From: Microvirga aerilata
GTDB lineage: Bacteria; Pseudomonadota; Alphaproteobacteria; Rhizobiales; Beijerinckiaceae
Direction: 5' to 3'
DNA length: 37,464 nt
Assembly (NCBI RefSeq): GCF_016743775.1
Contig: NZ_JAEQMY010000049.1
Span: 1-37,464 of the forward strand
The translations under genes and the position numbers were made by a program. The notes under the pieces were generated by a model. The model was given only the letters and a program-made list of their open reading frames with translations. It was not told the origin of the DNA and did no database searches. Shown in pieces: positions 1-7,795 of the stretch. Every line of letters starts with the position of its first letter. Positions within the stretch are counted from its first letter, which is position 1.

Positions 1-937
1 TGACCTTGGCGGCGTTCTTCATGATGAAGGCCGCGTCATCCGCTGAGCCCTGCTTCACGGGCCGGGTCTCGACCGCGCCGCCGGCTGCAGCCGCCGTCTC
101 GCCGCCGAAGCCGCCGAGAATCACCGAGACGAAGGAGCGGTTCATGCCCTTGCACATGATGTAGGACAGGATCGCACCCGAGGAGCCCACCAGCGCGCCG
201 GTGATGATGAGCGCGAGGTTGCCCAGCGTGAAGCCGATGCCTGCCGCCGCCCAGCCCGAATAGGAGTTGAGCATCGACACCACGACGGGCATGTCGGCGC
301 CGCCGATGGGGATGATGAGCGTCACGCCCAGCACGAACGACACCAGCACGATCAGCCAGAAGGCGGCGTGGCTTTCGGTGCGGATGAAGGCGACGAGCAG
401 CACCAGCAGCAGCAGGGCGAGGCCGATGTTGATCAGGTGCCGGCTCGGCAGCAGGATCGGCTTGCCGGACATGCGCCCGTCAAGCTTCAGGAACGCGATC
501 ACGGAGCCCGTGAAGGTGATGGCGCCGATGGCGACGCCCAAGGCCATCTCGAACAGGGAGCCGCCGTGGATTGCGCCCTCGGCACCGATGCCGAAGGCCT
601 GCGGCGCATAAAGCGCGCCGGCTGCCACCAGCACCGCCGCGAGACCTACCAGGGAGTGGAAGGCGGCGACCAGCTGGGGCATGGCCGTCATGGGCACGCG
701 CCGGGCGATCACCGCGCCGATGCCGCCGCCGATGGCGAGGCCTAGGATCACCAGCGCCCAGCCGCCGAAGCCGTTGGGCGGGGATACGAACAGGGTGGTG
801 AGGATCGCGATCCCCATGCCCACCATGCCGTAGAGGTTGCCCTGCCGGGAGGTGGTGGGGTGCGACAGGCCCCGCAGGGCCAGGATGAACAGGACGCCGG
901 AGACGAGGTAGAGGATCGAGGCTAGATTGGCCGACAT
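1..937 (-). CDS. pntB: NAD(P) transhydrogenase subunit beta (3' end cut by window)
   Basis: This is the beta subunit of the proton-translocating transhydrogenase, which uses the proton gradient to reduce NADP+ with NADH at the inner membrane. The ATG is at 937 and 312 codons run off the left edge, so the C-terminal NADP(H)-binding domain III is missing here. The visible part is a row of hydrophobic helices beginning MSANLASILYLVSG, with family-typical stretches such as HSLVGLAAV and SGKPILLPSRH. It begins four bases after the stop of the upstream alpha-2 subunit gene, so the two are surely cotranscribed and probably translationally coupled. I am sure of the family from the membrane domain and gene order. 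Confidence 0.95.
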   Translation of the reverse strand, partial: MSANLASILYLVSGVLFILALRGLSHPTTSRQGNLYGMVGMGIAILTTLFVSPPNGFGGWALVILGLAIGGGIGAVIARRVPMTAMPQLVAAFHSLVGLAAVLVAAGALYAPQAFGIGAEGAIHGGSLFEMALGVAIGAITFTGSVIAFLKLDGRMSGKPILLPSRHLINIGLALLLLVLLVAFIRTESHAAFWLIVLVSFVLGVTLIIPIGGADMPVVVSMLNSYSGWAAAGIGFTLGNLALIITGALVGSSGAILSYIMCKGMNRSFVSVILGGFGGETAAAAGGAVETRPVKQGSADDAAFIMKNAAKV

Positions 938-941
938 CGCC

Positions 942-1391
942 TCATCCCTTCTTGCGGTACATGGCGAGCATGCGCTGGGTCACCAGGAAGCCGCCGAAGA
1001 TGTTGATGGCCGCGAGGACAAGGCCGATGAAGCCGAGCGCCCGGGCCCAGATCGGCCCATCGCCGAGGGCGGGGCCGGCATCGACGCCCACCGCCAGCAC
1101 CGCGCCGACCACGATCACCGACGAGATGGCGTTGGTGACCGACATGAGCGGCGTGTGCAGGGCCGGCGTCACCTGCCAGACCACGTAATAGCCCACGAAG
1201 ATCGCCAGCACGAAGATGGCCAGCCGGAAGACGGTGGGGTCCACCGCCCCGTGGGTCACGGCGGCGGCGGCGGCGCCTGCGGCATCGGCCACCTGGTCGG
1301 CGATGGTCTGGGCTGCTTCTGCCGAGCGGCGGGCGGCTTCCGCCGCCGCGCGGGCCTGCTCGACAGCCTGTTCGGGCGTGAGGGTTGCCAT
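942..1391 (-). CDS. pntAB: NAD(P) transhydrogenase subunit alpha part 2
   Basis: This 149-residue protein is the short membrane part of the alpha subunit, which in alphaproteobacteria is split from the NAD-binding part. The N-terminal 45 or so residues are Ala- and Gln-rich and probably helical. Membrane helices follow, around residues 55-75, 85-105 and 118-140, with the typical TPLMSVTNAISSV stretch and a short basic tail ending YRKKG. It helps form the proton channel with PntB. It lies 21 bases after pntAA and 4 bases before pntB in a minus-strand operon. The Ala-rich N-terminus is longer than in the smallest homologues and may be a linker. Confidence 0.93.
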   Translation of the reverse strand: MATLTPEQAVEQARAAAEAARRSAEAAQTIADQVADAAGAAAAAVTHGAVDPTVFRLAIFVLAIFVGYYVVWQVTPALHTPLMSVTNAISSVIVVGAVLAVGVDAGPALGDGPIWARALGFIGLVLAAINIFGGFLVTQRMLAMYRKKG

Positions 1392-1412
1392 GCTGTCCTC
1401 CCCTTGGACGGT

Positions 1413-2549
1413 TTATGCGGCTGGCTGGAAAGCGGTGTGGACGATGGCGCCGTCGCGGGTCAGGCAGGTGGCCTTCACCAGCTCGTCGTCCCATTTCACG
1501 ACCAGAGACTTGGTTTCCTTGTTCACCAGCGTCTCGACAAAGGCGTAGAGGTTCTTCGCGTAGAGGCTGGAGGCCGTAGCGGCGAGGCGGCCGGGCACGT
1601 TGAGATGGCCCACGATCTTCACGCCGTTGTGCTCCACCACCTGGCCCGGCACCGCCACCTCGCAGTTGCCGCCCCGCTCCACCGCCAGATCGACGATCAC
1701 GGAGCCCGGCTTCATGGATTCGACCATGGCGCGGGAGATGAGCCTGGGCGCCGGACGGCCGGGGATCAGGGCCGTGGTGATCACGATGTCCTGCTTGGCG
1801 ATGTGGGCGGCCACGAGCTCGGCCTGCTTGGCGCGGTATTCGGCCGACATCTCCTTGGCGTAGCCGCCGGCGGTCTCGGCCTGCTTGAACTCCTCGTCCT
1901 CTACGGCCACGAACTTGGCGCCCAAGCTCTCCACCTGCTCCTTGGCGGCGGGCCGCACGTCGGTGGCGGTGACCACGGCGCCGAGGCGCCGGGCGGTGGC
2001 GACGGCCTGGAGGCCGGCGACGCCCGCGCCCATCACGAAGATGCGGGCGGCCGGCACGGTGCCGGCGGCGGTCATCATCATCGGAAGCGCCCGGCCATAT
2101 TCGGCGGAGGCGTCGATGACGGCGCGGTAGCCGGCAAGATTGGCCTGGGAGGAGAGCACGTCCATGACCTGCGCGCGGGTGATGCGCGGCATCAGCTCCA
2201 TGGAGAAGGCGGAGACCCCCGCATCGGCAAGGCTCTTGAGCGCCGCGTCCTGGCCGTAGGGATCCATGATGGCGATGACCAGGGCGCCGGGCTTGGCGCC
2301 GGCAAGCTCGCCCTCGGCGGGGCGGCGCACTTTCAGGATGACGTCCGCATCCTTCAGGGCATCCGCGGCGGAGGCTGCGATCGAAGCGCCTTCGGCCTCG
2401 AAGGCGGCGTCGGGAAGCCCGGCCTGAACGCCGGCCCCGGCCTGGACGATCACGTCCGCGCCGAGGGCCTTGTATTTCTTGACCGTATCAGGGGTGGCCG
2501 CCACCCGCGTCTCAACACCATCGGTTTCAGCGAGAACGGCGATCCGCAT
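1413..2549 (-). CDS. pntAA: NAD(P) transhydrogenase subunit alpha part 1
   Basis: This 378-residue soluble NAD(H)-binding domain I belongs to the same membrane transhydrogenase. It begins MRIAVLAETDGVETRVA, typical of the AlaDH/PNT N-terminal domain, and carries the QANLAGYRAVIDA region and a Rossmann motif, GAGVAGLQAVATARRLGA, near residue 175. The later TTALIPGRPAPRLI stretch is characteristic of PntA and alanine dehydrogenase. Because the protein ends after domain I and pntAB is separate, this is the split alpha form. It is the first pnt gene, 69 bases downstream of the oxidase subunit IV-like gene on the same strand. Confidence 0.95.
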   Translation of the reverse strand: MRIAVLAETDGVETRVAATPDTVKKYKALGADVIVQAGAGVQAGLPDAAFEAEGASIAASAADALKDADVILKVRRPAEGELAGAKPGALVIAIMDPYGQDAALKSLADAGVSAFSMELMPRITRAQVMDVLSSQANLAGYRAVIDASAEYGRALPMMMTAAGTVPAARIFVMGAGVAGLQAVATARRLGAVVTATDVRPAAKEQVESLGAKFVAVEDEEFKQAETAGGYAKEMSAEYRAKQAELVAAHIAKQDIVITTALIPGRPAPRLISRAMVESMKPGSVIVDLAVERGGNCEVAVPGQVVEHNGVKIVGHLNVPGRLAATASSLYAKNLYAFVETLVNKETKSLVVKWDDELVKATCLTRDGAIVHTAFQPAA

Positions 2550-2618
2550 GCTTATTGCCCCCTGCGATCGGTCATTGGCTTGAACTCAAGCCTTTTTCAG
2601 TCAATGGCCACCTGCTGC

Positions 2619-2912
2619 TCAGTAGAGGATGAGCGCCAGGAGGAGAAGAACGCCGACGGCCGCCGGAGCGCGAACCCCGACGGACGGCGCCATGGCTCCC
2701 ACGGCGCCTGCGGCCAGGGAGAGGATGACGCCGAAAATCGCCGTCAGCCAGGCATGCTTGATGCCGCCCACAGCCAATGCCAGCACGTGGCAGATGACGA
2801 CGGCAGTCGCGATTTCGGCAAACTGGACAAACCCGTGATAGGTGGCCTCATGAGCGCGGCTGTCCATATCCGGACTGTAGCCCCCATGCGGCGCATGTTT
2901 TGTATCGGCCAT
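2619..2912 (-). CDS. aa3-type cytochrome c oxidase subunit IV-like membrane protein
   Basis: This is a 97-residue small membrane protein. Residues 15-32 carry the pattern of bacterial aa3 oxidase subunit IV: a short polar start followed by HEATYHGFVQF just before the first hydrophobic helix. The classical subunit has one helix and about 45-60 residues. This one has three hydrophobic stretches, roughly residues 32-50, 55-77 and 82-97. It sits just upstream of pntAA rather than in an oxidase operon, so a link to the transhydrogenase or to general respiratory membranes is possible. The family call rests on the N-terminal motif; the function of the extra helices is unknown. Confidence 0.75.
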   Translation of the reverse strand: MADTKHAPHGGYSPDMDSRAHEATYHGFVQFAEIATAVVICHVLALAVGGIKHAWLTAIFGVILSLAAGAVGAMAPSVGVRAPAAVGVLLLLALILY

Positions 2913-3025
2913 GATTCAAAGCCCTTTTGAGCGTCACTTGTTAACTGCTGCGTTTAGCGCATGCGGTGAGGAGCCGCAATCTTCCGAATGGCTCCCGATG
3001 AAAACTTTATGAATGCTTTTGCGGT

Positions 3026-4243
3026 TTATTTGATCCCCAGGAACTCGCGCCACTGGGGCAGGCAGACGGTCTCGTAATCATATTTCGCAACGGCGATTCG
3101 CCGGGCCTCGGCGGCCATGGCGGCGGACCGATCCTGGTCCGCGAGGGTCTCGCGCACCCGCTCGGCCAGCGCCTTCTCGTCGAAGAACGGGAAGAGGCGG
3201 CCGTTGACCCCATCCTGGATGATCTCGCGCACCGGCTCCGTGTCCGAGGCCACGATCCGGCATTCGAGCGCCATGGCCTCGATGGAGGACCAGGACAGCA
3301 CGAACGGATAGGTCATGTAGACATGGGCCGAGGAGACCTGCAGCACCTTCACGAACTGGTCATAGGGCAGGTTTCCGACGAAATGGACCCGGGACCAGTC
3401 CACCGGCCGCTCGATCCGGGACTTGAACACGTCGAACCAGGTTTGCCCGCCGGGCGCCGACCCGGAATAGCTCGTGCCCTTGCCGCCGATGATCACCACC
3501 TGAAGCTCGGGATCGATATCGAGGAGGTAGGGCAGGCTCTTGAAGACGATATGGGCGCCGCGCATCGGCTCGATATTGCGGGTCACGTAGGTGACGACGG
3601 GCTTCTCGCGGGTGAGATGCGGCCCGTCCTGGCCAAGCCTGATCCTGACGCTCGGATCGGGCAGAAGCTTATGGGTGTCGATGCCGTCATGGATGATGGC
3701 GAGCCGGTCCCGCAGATAGGCCGGGAAGGTGTCCCGCTGGTACCGGGTCGGCGCCACGGCCACGTCGGCGGCATCCAGAGCGCCCAGCTGCATGGAATTC
3801 TTCAGGCGCAGGCGCCAGATCACCTCCTCGTTGGTGACCGGGAACTCGGGGTCGAAATCGAGGTCCTGCCCCTTGGCGTGGTAGTAATATTCGAAATAGG
3901 CCACGTGGCGGGCTTTGGGCCAAATGTCCTTCAGGAACAGGTTCTCGCCCCAGCCCGTATTGACCACCACCACATCCGGCTCGAAGCCCTGGCTCGCGAG
4001 CTCACGGGCCCGATGGGCGACGCCATAGGCGCGGCGCAGGCGCGGGATCACCGGCGAATAGCGGTTCTGGTATTGCGCATCGTCCGGGCCGGGGACCGCA
4101 TTATAGGAGAAGTACTTCACGCCCGGGATGGAGCATTGCTTGACCATTCCCAGGGCCACGACCTCGTGCCCCTCGGCCACGAAGGTCCTGGCCAGGCGCA
4201 GGAACTGGCCCGGAAAATTCTGGTGAACGAAAGCGATCTTCAT
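3026..4243 (-). CDS. Glycosyltransferase family 4 protein
   Basis: This 405-residue cytoplasmic GT-B glycosyltransferase would move a sugar from a nucleotide donor to a glycan or lipid acceptor. The N-terminal acceptor domain starts MKIAFVHQNFPGQFLRLA. The C-terminal donor domain has VVTYVTRNIEPMRG near residue 215 and an E-x7-E type motif in SIEAMALECRIVASDTEPVRE around residues 320-340. There is no signal peptide. The gene stands alone between pntAA's neighbour and an ABC1 kinase gene, so there is no pathway context and the substrate cannot be named. A perfect 9-bp inverted repeat lies in its leader at 4262-4287. Confidence 0.85.
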   Translation of the reverse strand: MKIAFVHQNFPGQFLRLARTFVAEGHEVVALGMVKQCSIPGVKYFSYNAVPGPDDAQYQNRYSPVIPRLRRAYGVAHRARELASQGFEPDVVVVNTGWGENLFLKDIWPKARHVAYFEYYYHAKGQDLDFDPEFPVTNEEVIWRLRLKNSMQLGALDAADVAVAPTRYQRDTFPAYLRDRLAIIHDGIDTHKLLPDPSVRIRLGQDGPHLTREKPVVTYVTRNIEPMRGAHIVFKSLPYLLDIDPELQVVIIGGKGTSYSGSAPGGQTWFDVFKSRIERPVDWSRVHFVGNLPYDQFVKVLQVSSAHVYMTYPFVLSWSSIEAMALECRIVASDTEPVREIIQDGVNGRLFPFFDEKALAERVRETLADQDRSAAMAAEARRIAVAKYDYETVCLPQWREFLGIK

Positions 4244-4261
4244 CGGCTGCCCCGTGCGGCA

Positions 4262-4287
4262 TCCCGCGATCGCCCATCATCGCGGGA
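4262..4287 (-). other. Inverted repeat in glycosyltransferase leader
   Basis: Nine-base perfect arms (TCCCGCGAT / ATCGCGGGA) are separated by eight bases. The near arm ends 18 bases before the glycosyltransferase ATG at 4243, so the repeat could be an operator or an mRNA hairpin. No T-run follows on either strand, so it is not a convincing terminator for the ABC1 gene upstream. Confidence 0.45.
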
Positions 4288-4401
4288 CGCCCTGAATTGC
4301 TTGTTTGACCGCATCCTCCGGGAGTGGGCCGGCAGCCCCGCCCGAGAATGCTCTTCCGTACCGTAACCGTCTAAGGCCGGCTCACGAAAGATGCAACCCC
4401 A

Positions 4402-5769
4402 TTACATAGGACTTGGTAAACCGGAAGCCGTCAGGGCCTCTTTTTGCCTTTGCGCTAGGCTCTCCAGGGAAAAACGCTCGATCTCGGCCTCGAAAAGCTG
4501 GTGATAGTTCAGCTCGGCCTTCAGGTGCAGGAAGACCGCGCCCAATCCCACCGCGGCCCGGTCCATGAACACGAACTCGCGCGGGACCGTGACGGGGCCT
4601 TTCTCCTTGAGGGCCTTGTGCACCTCGAAAGCCTGCCGGCGGCCGTATTCCCCGGGCTTCACCCCATCCGCCACGGTGCGGATCCGGTCGTCGAGAAGCG
4701 GCGCGTAGATGAAGCGGGCCCAGATGTTGAGGATGTCGATCAGCTCGTTCGACAGGCTCTTGAAGCCCCAGGTCTTATAGGCGTGAACGATGCGGGCGCG
4801 GTCGTCGGTCAGAAGCCCGCGGTAGAGATCGACCACCCCGCCCACGAAGCGCGGATGGAAGATGCGGATGCAGCCGTAATCGAGCAGGTTGATCCCCCTT
4901 GCCTCCCCGCCCTCGGAGAAGACCGTGTAGTTGCCCAGGTGAGGATCGCCATGGATGACCGCCGCATGGCTGAACGGGTGCCACCAGGCCTTAAACATGG
5001 CCACCGCCAGCCGGTTGCGGATCTCGACTGACGCATCGGTGAAACCTAGGATCTTCTCGCCTTCGAGCCACTCCAGCGACAGGAGCCGCTTGGTGGACAG
5101 CTCGGGATGCACCCGCGGCACCCGAACCTCCTCCACATCGTCGAGGGCGCGGGCGTAGAGCGCCGCGTGCCTGGCCTCGCGCTCGTAATCCAGCTCCTCG
5201 CGCACCCGCTCGCCGATCTCCTTTGCGATCTCGCGGGTATCGATGGCAGGGTCCATGCGGCGGTGGAGCGCAAAGACGAATTCGAGCTGGTTCAGGTCCG
5301 CCTCCACGGCGGACTGCATGTCGGGATATTGCAGCTTGCAGGCAAGCGCCTCGCCCTCCTTCGTGGAGGCGCGGTGAACCTGGCCAAGGGACGCGGCGGC
5401 GGAGGGGTTGAGGTCGAAGGAGCCGAATCGGCCCTGCCATTGCGGCCCGAGCTCCGCCTGCATCCGGCGCTTGACGAAAGCCGCCCCCATGGGCGGCGCC
5501 TCGCTCTGCAGCTTCTGCAGTTCGGCGGCGTATTCGGGCGGGATGAGATCGGGAATCGTGGCAAGCAGCTGCGCCACCTTCATGATCGGCCCTTTCAGGC
5601 CGCCGAGCGCCTGAGCCAGCACCGCCGCATTGGAGGCATCGCGGTCGTCGCCTCCGAACAGGCGCGAGCCCGCCATGCGCGCGGCGACACCGCCCATATT
5701 GGCTCCCACACGGGCATAACGGGCGGCACGCGCGGAGAAGCGGTTCGCTTCGCGGTCGGATTCCGACAT
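4402..5769 (-). CDS. ABC1/AarF (UbiB/COQ8-like) atypical kinase family protein
   Basis: This 455-residue protein belongs to the UbiB/ADCK atypical kinases that support ubiquinone biosynthesis or handling. The ATG at 5769 is chosen because it overlaps the pepF stop as TGATG; the frame stays open further upstream but that is the pepF coding region. Motifs in order: a KxGQ-like signature that here reads KVAQ (residues 64-67), the Ala-rich loop AAASLGQVHRA, the nucleotide-binding Lys in ACKLQYP, the catalytic HGDPHLGN and a DYG metal site. No membrane helix is evident at the C-terminus, unlike E. coli UbiB. Translational coupling to pepF suggests one operon. Confidence 0.88.
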   Translation of the reverse strand: MSESDREANRFSARAARYARVGANMGGVAARMAGSRLFGGDDRDASNAAVLAQALGGLKGPIMKVAQLLATIPDLIPPEYAAELQKLQSEAPPMGAAFVKRRMQAELGPQWQGRFGSFDLNPSAAASLGQVHRASTKEGEALACKLQYPDMQSAVEADLNQLEFVFALHRRMDPAIDTREIAKEIGERVREELDYEREARHAALYARALDDVEEVRVPRVHPELSTKRLLSLEWLEGEKILGFTDASVEIRNRLAVAMFKAWWHPFSHAAVIHGDPHLGNYTVFSEGGEARGINLLDYGCIRIFHPRFVGGVVDLYRGLLTDDRARIVHAYKTWGFKSLSNELIDILNIWARFIYAPLLDDRIRTVADGVKPGEYGRRQAFEVHKALKEKGPVTVPREFVFMDRAAVGLGAVFLHLKAELNYHQLFEAEIERFSLESLAQRQKEALTASGLPSPM

Positions 5770-7664
5770 CAGGTGGCCTGTTCCATGGCTTCGAGTTCGC
5801 CGATGAGCCGCTCGATCATGGACAACCCGATCTGCCAGAAGGACGGATCGCCGGCATCCAGCCCGAAGGGTGCGAGAAGCTCCGAGTAGTGCTTGGTGCC
5901 GCCGGCTGAGAGCAGCGCGAAGTAGCGATCCACGAAGCCCTCGTTCGAGCGCTCGTAGACCCCGTAGAGCGAGTTCACGAGGCAATCCCCGAACGCATAG
6001 GCATAGACGTAGAACGGCGAGTGGATGAAGTGCGGGATATAGGTCCAGAAGCTCTCGTAGCCGGGACCGAGGCGGATCGCCGGGCCCAAGGACTCGTCCT
6101 GCACGGACATCCAGAGCTCGCAGAGCTTGTCGGCCGTCAGCTCGCCATTGCGGCGCTCCAGATGAACCTTGCGCTCGAAGGAATAGAACGCGATCTGGCG
6201 CACGACCGTGTTGATCATGTCCTCGACCTTGGAGGCCAGCATCGCCTTGCGCTGCACCGGGTCCTTGGTCTGATCGAGCAGGCGGCGGAAGGTGAGCATC
6301 TCGCCGAAGACGGAGGCTGTTTCGGCCAGCGTCAGGGGCGTGGGCGCCATGAGAGCGCCGTTGGGCCCGGCCATCACCTGATGCACCCCGTGGCCCAGCT
6401 CATGAGCGAGCGTCATCACGTCCCGCGGCTTGCCCTGGTAGTTCAGCAGCACGTAAGGGTGGGCTGAGGGCACGGTCGGATGCGCGAAGGCGCCGGGCGC
6501 CTTGCCGGGACGGGTGGGCGCGTCGATCCAGCTCTCGTCGAAGAACCGCTGCGCGATGCTCGCCATGCGCGGCGAGAAGGCGGAGTAAGCGGACAGAACC
6601 GTATCCCGCGCCTCGTTCCACGGGATGGTGCGCTGCTCGACCTTCGGCAGGGGCGCGTTGCGATCCCAATGGTCGAGCTTGTCCTTGCCGAACCACCGGG
6701 CCTTGAGGGCGTAATAGCGGTGCGAGAGGCGCGGATAGGCCTCGCGCACGGCGGACACCATGGCCTCCACCACCTCACGCTCGACCCGGTTCGCCAAGTG
6801 GCGGGAATCCGCCACATCCTCGAAGCCGCGCCAGCGGTCGGAGATTTCCTTGTCCTTGGCGAGCGTGTTGGTGATCAGCGTGAAGGTGCGAAGATTGGCC
6901 TTGAAGGTCTTCGCCAGCGCGTCGGAGGCATCCCGGCGCACGCTCTCGTCCGGATCCTGGAGCTTGTTCAGGGTCGGCTCGATGGGCAGCTCCTCGCCGC
7001 GCACGGTGAAGCGCAGGGACGCCATGGTTTCGTCGAACAGGCGGTTCCAGGCCGAGCGGCCGGTCACCGACTTTTCGTGGAAGAGCTGCTCGATCTTGTC
7101 GTCGAGCTGGAACGGCTTGTCCTTGCGCAGGTCCTCGACCCAGGGCTTGTACCGGGCGAGCGGCTCCTCGCTCATAGCCCGGTCCAGCACCTCGTCCTCG
7201 ATGCGATTGAGCTCGAGCCCGAAGAAGAGAAGCTCGGTGGAGGCCGTGGTCAGCCGCTCCTGCGTGTCGCCGTAAAACTTTGCCCGCACCGGGTCCGTGG
7301 TATCGCCTGAATAGACGAGGCCCGCATAGGACATGATGCGGCCGAGCAGGTCCTCCAGCGCCTCGTAGCGCCGCACGACCTCGGCCAGCGCCTCGGCCGG
7401 CTTGTCGCCCCGCGCCAGCTCATCGAGCCTGCCGCGATAGGCGGCCGCAAAAGCCCGGCACTCCTCCTCCGCCCTGGCGAAGTCGCCTTTGAACGCCTCG
7501 CTGTCCATACCGGGATAGAGGTGGGACAGGTCCCATTCGGGCAGCATGCCGAGTTCGGCCTGGGCGGCGCCGGCAGACGAGGGGTGATGCAAGGCGGACG
7601 GTTTCTGACGGGTCACGGGCTGGAGCCTGCTGGGAAGTGAGTGCGAGAGTGGTTCTGCACACAT
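5769..7664 (-). CDS. pepF: M3 family oligoendopeptidase F
   Basis: This 631-residue cytoplasmic zinc metallopeptidase would cut short peptides. The thermolysin-type site HELGH falls at about residues 421-425 and is followed by LAETASVFGE, which supplies the third zinc ligand Glu. The N-terminal LPEWDLSHLYPGMDS is typical of PepF. The first ATG has no clear ribosome binding site and its first 40 residues look non-conserved, so the true start may lie nearer 7547. It is divergent from the NtrC-like regulator and shares a one-base stop/start overlap with the ABC1 kinase gene downstream. Confidence 0.93.
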   Translation of the reverse strand: MCAEPLSHSLPSRLQPVTRQKPSALHHPSSAGAAQAELGMLPEWDLSHLYPGMDSEAFKGDFARAEEECRAFAAAYRGRLDELARGDKPAEALAEVVRRYEALEDLLGRIMSYAGLVYSGDTTDPVRAKFYGDTQERLTTASTELLFFGLELNRIEDEVLDRAMSEEPLARYKPWVEDLRKDKPFQLDDKIEQLFHEKSVTGRSAWNRLFDETMASLRFTVRGEELPIEPTLNKLQDPDESVRRDASDALAKTFKANLRTFTLITNTLAKDKEISDRWRGFEDVADSRHLANRVEREVVEAMVSAVREAYPRLSHRYYALKARWFGKDKLDHWDRNAPLPKVEQRTIPWNEARDTVLSAYSAFSPRMASIAQRFFDESWIDAPTRPGKAPGAFAHPTVPSAHPYVLLNYQGKPRDVMTLAHELGHGVHQVMAGPNGALMAPTPLTLAETASVFGEMLTFRRLLDQTKDPVQRKAMLASKVEDMINTVVRQIAFYSFERKVHLERRNGELTADKLCELWMSVQDESLGPAIRLGPGYESFWTYIPHFIHSPFYVYAYAFGDCLVNSLYGVYERSNEGFVDRYFALLSAGGTKHYSELLAPFGLDAGDPSFWQIGLSMIERLIGELEAMEQAT

Positions 7665-7730
7665 ATTGGCCGCCGGACCCTCTGGATCAACCCGGTCCCG
7701 TCTGCGGAGGAGCCGCCAATAGCCTCCCTG

Positions 7731-7746
7731 TTAAGAACCGGTTTAC
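7731..7746 (+). promoter_or_regulatory. CtrA-like half-site pair
   Basis: TTAA-N7-TTTAC matches the alphaproteobacterial CtrA pattern TTAA-N7-TTAAC with one mismatch. It lies 50 bases before the regulator ATG at 7796. It is one of three such sites in this window that precede cell-wall genes. This is a pattern match only. Confidence 0.35.
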
Positions 7747-7795
7747 CCTTCTGGACGAGCATCGCCCGCACGATTCTCCCATCTTTGGCGGCCTC

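Noticed and set aside
927..2930. 667-codon open frame on the plus strand opposite the pnt genes
   Set aside because: It is the antisense of well-recognised pnt genes; His/Gly/Asp-rich composition and no known domain. GC-rich genes often leave such frames open.
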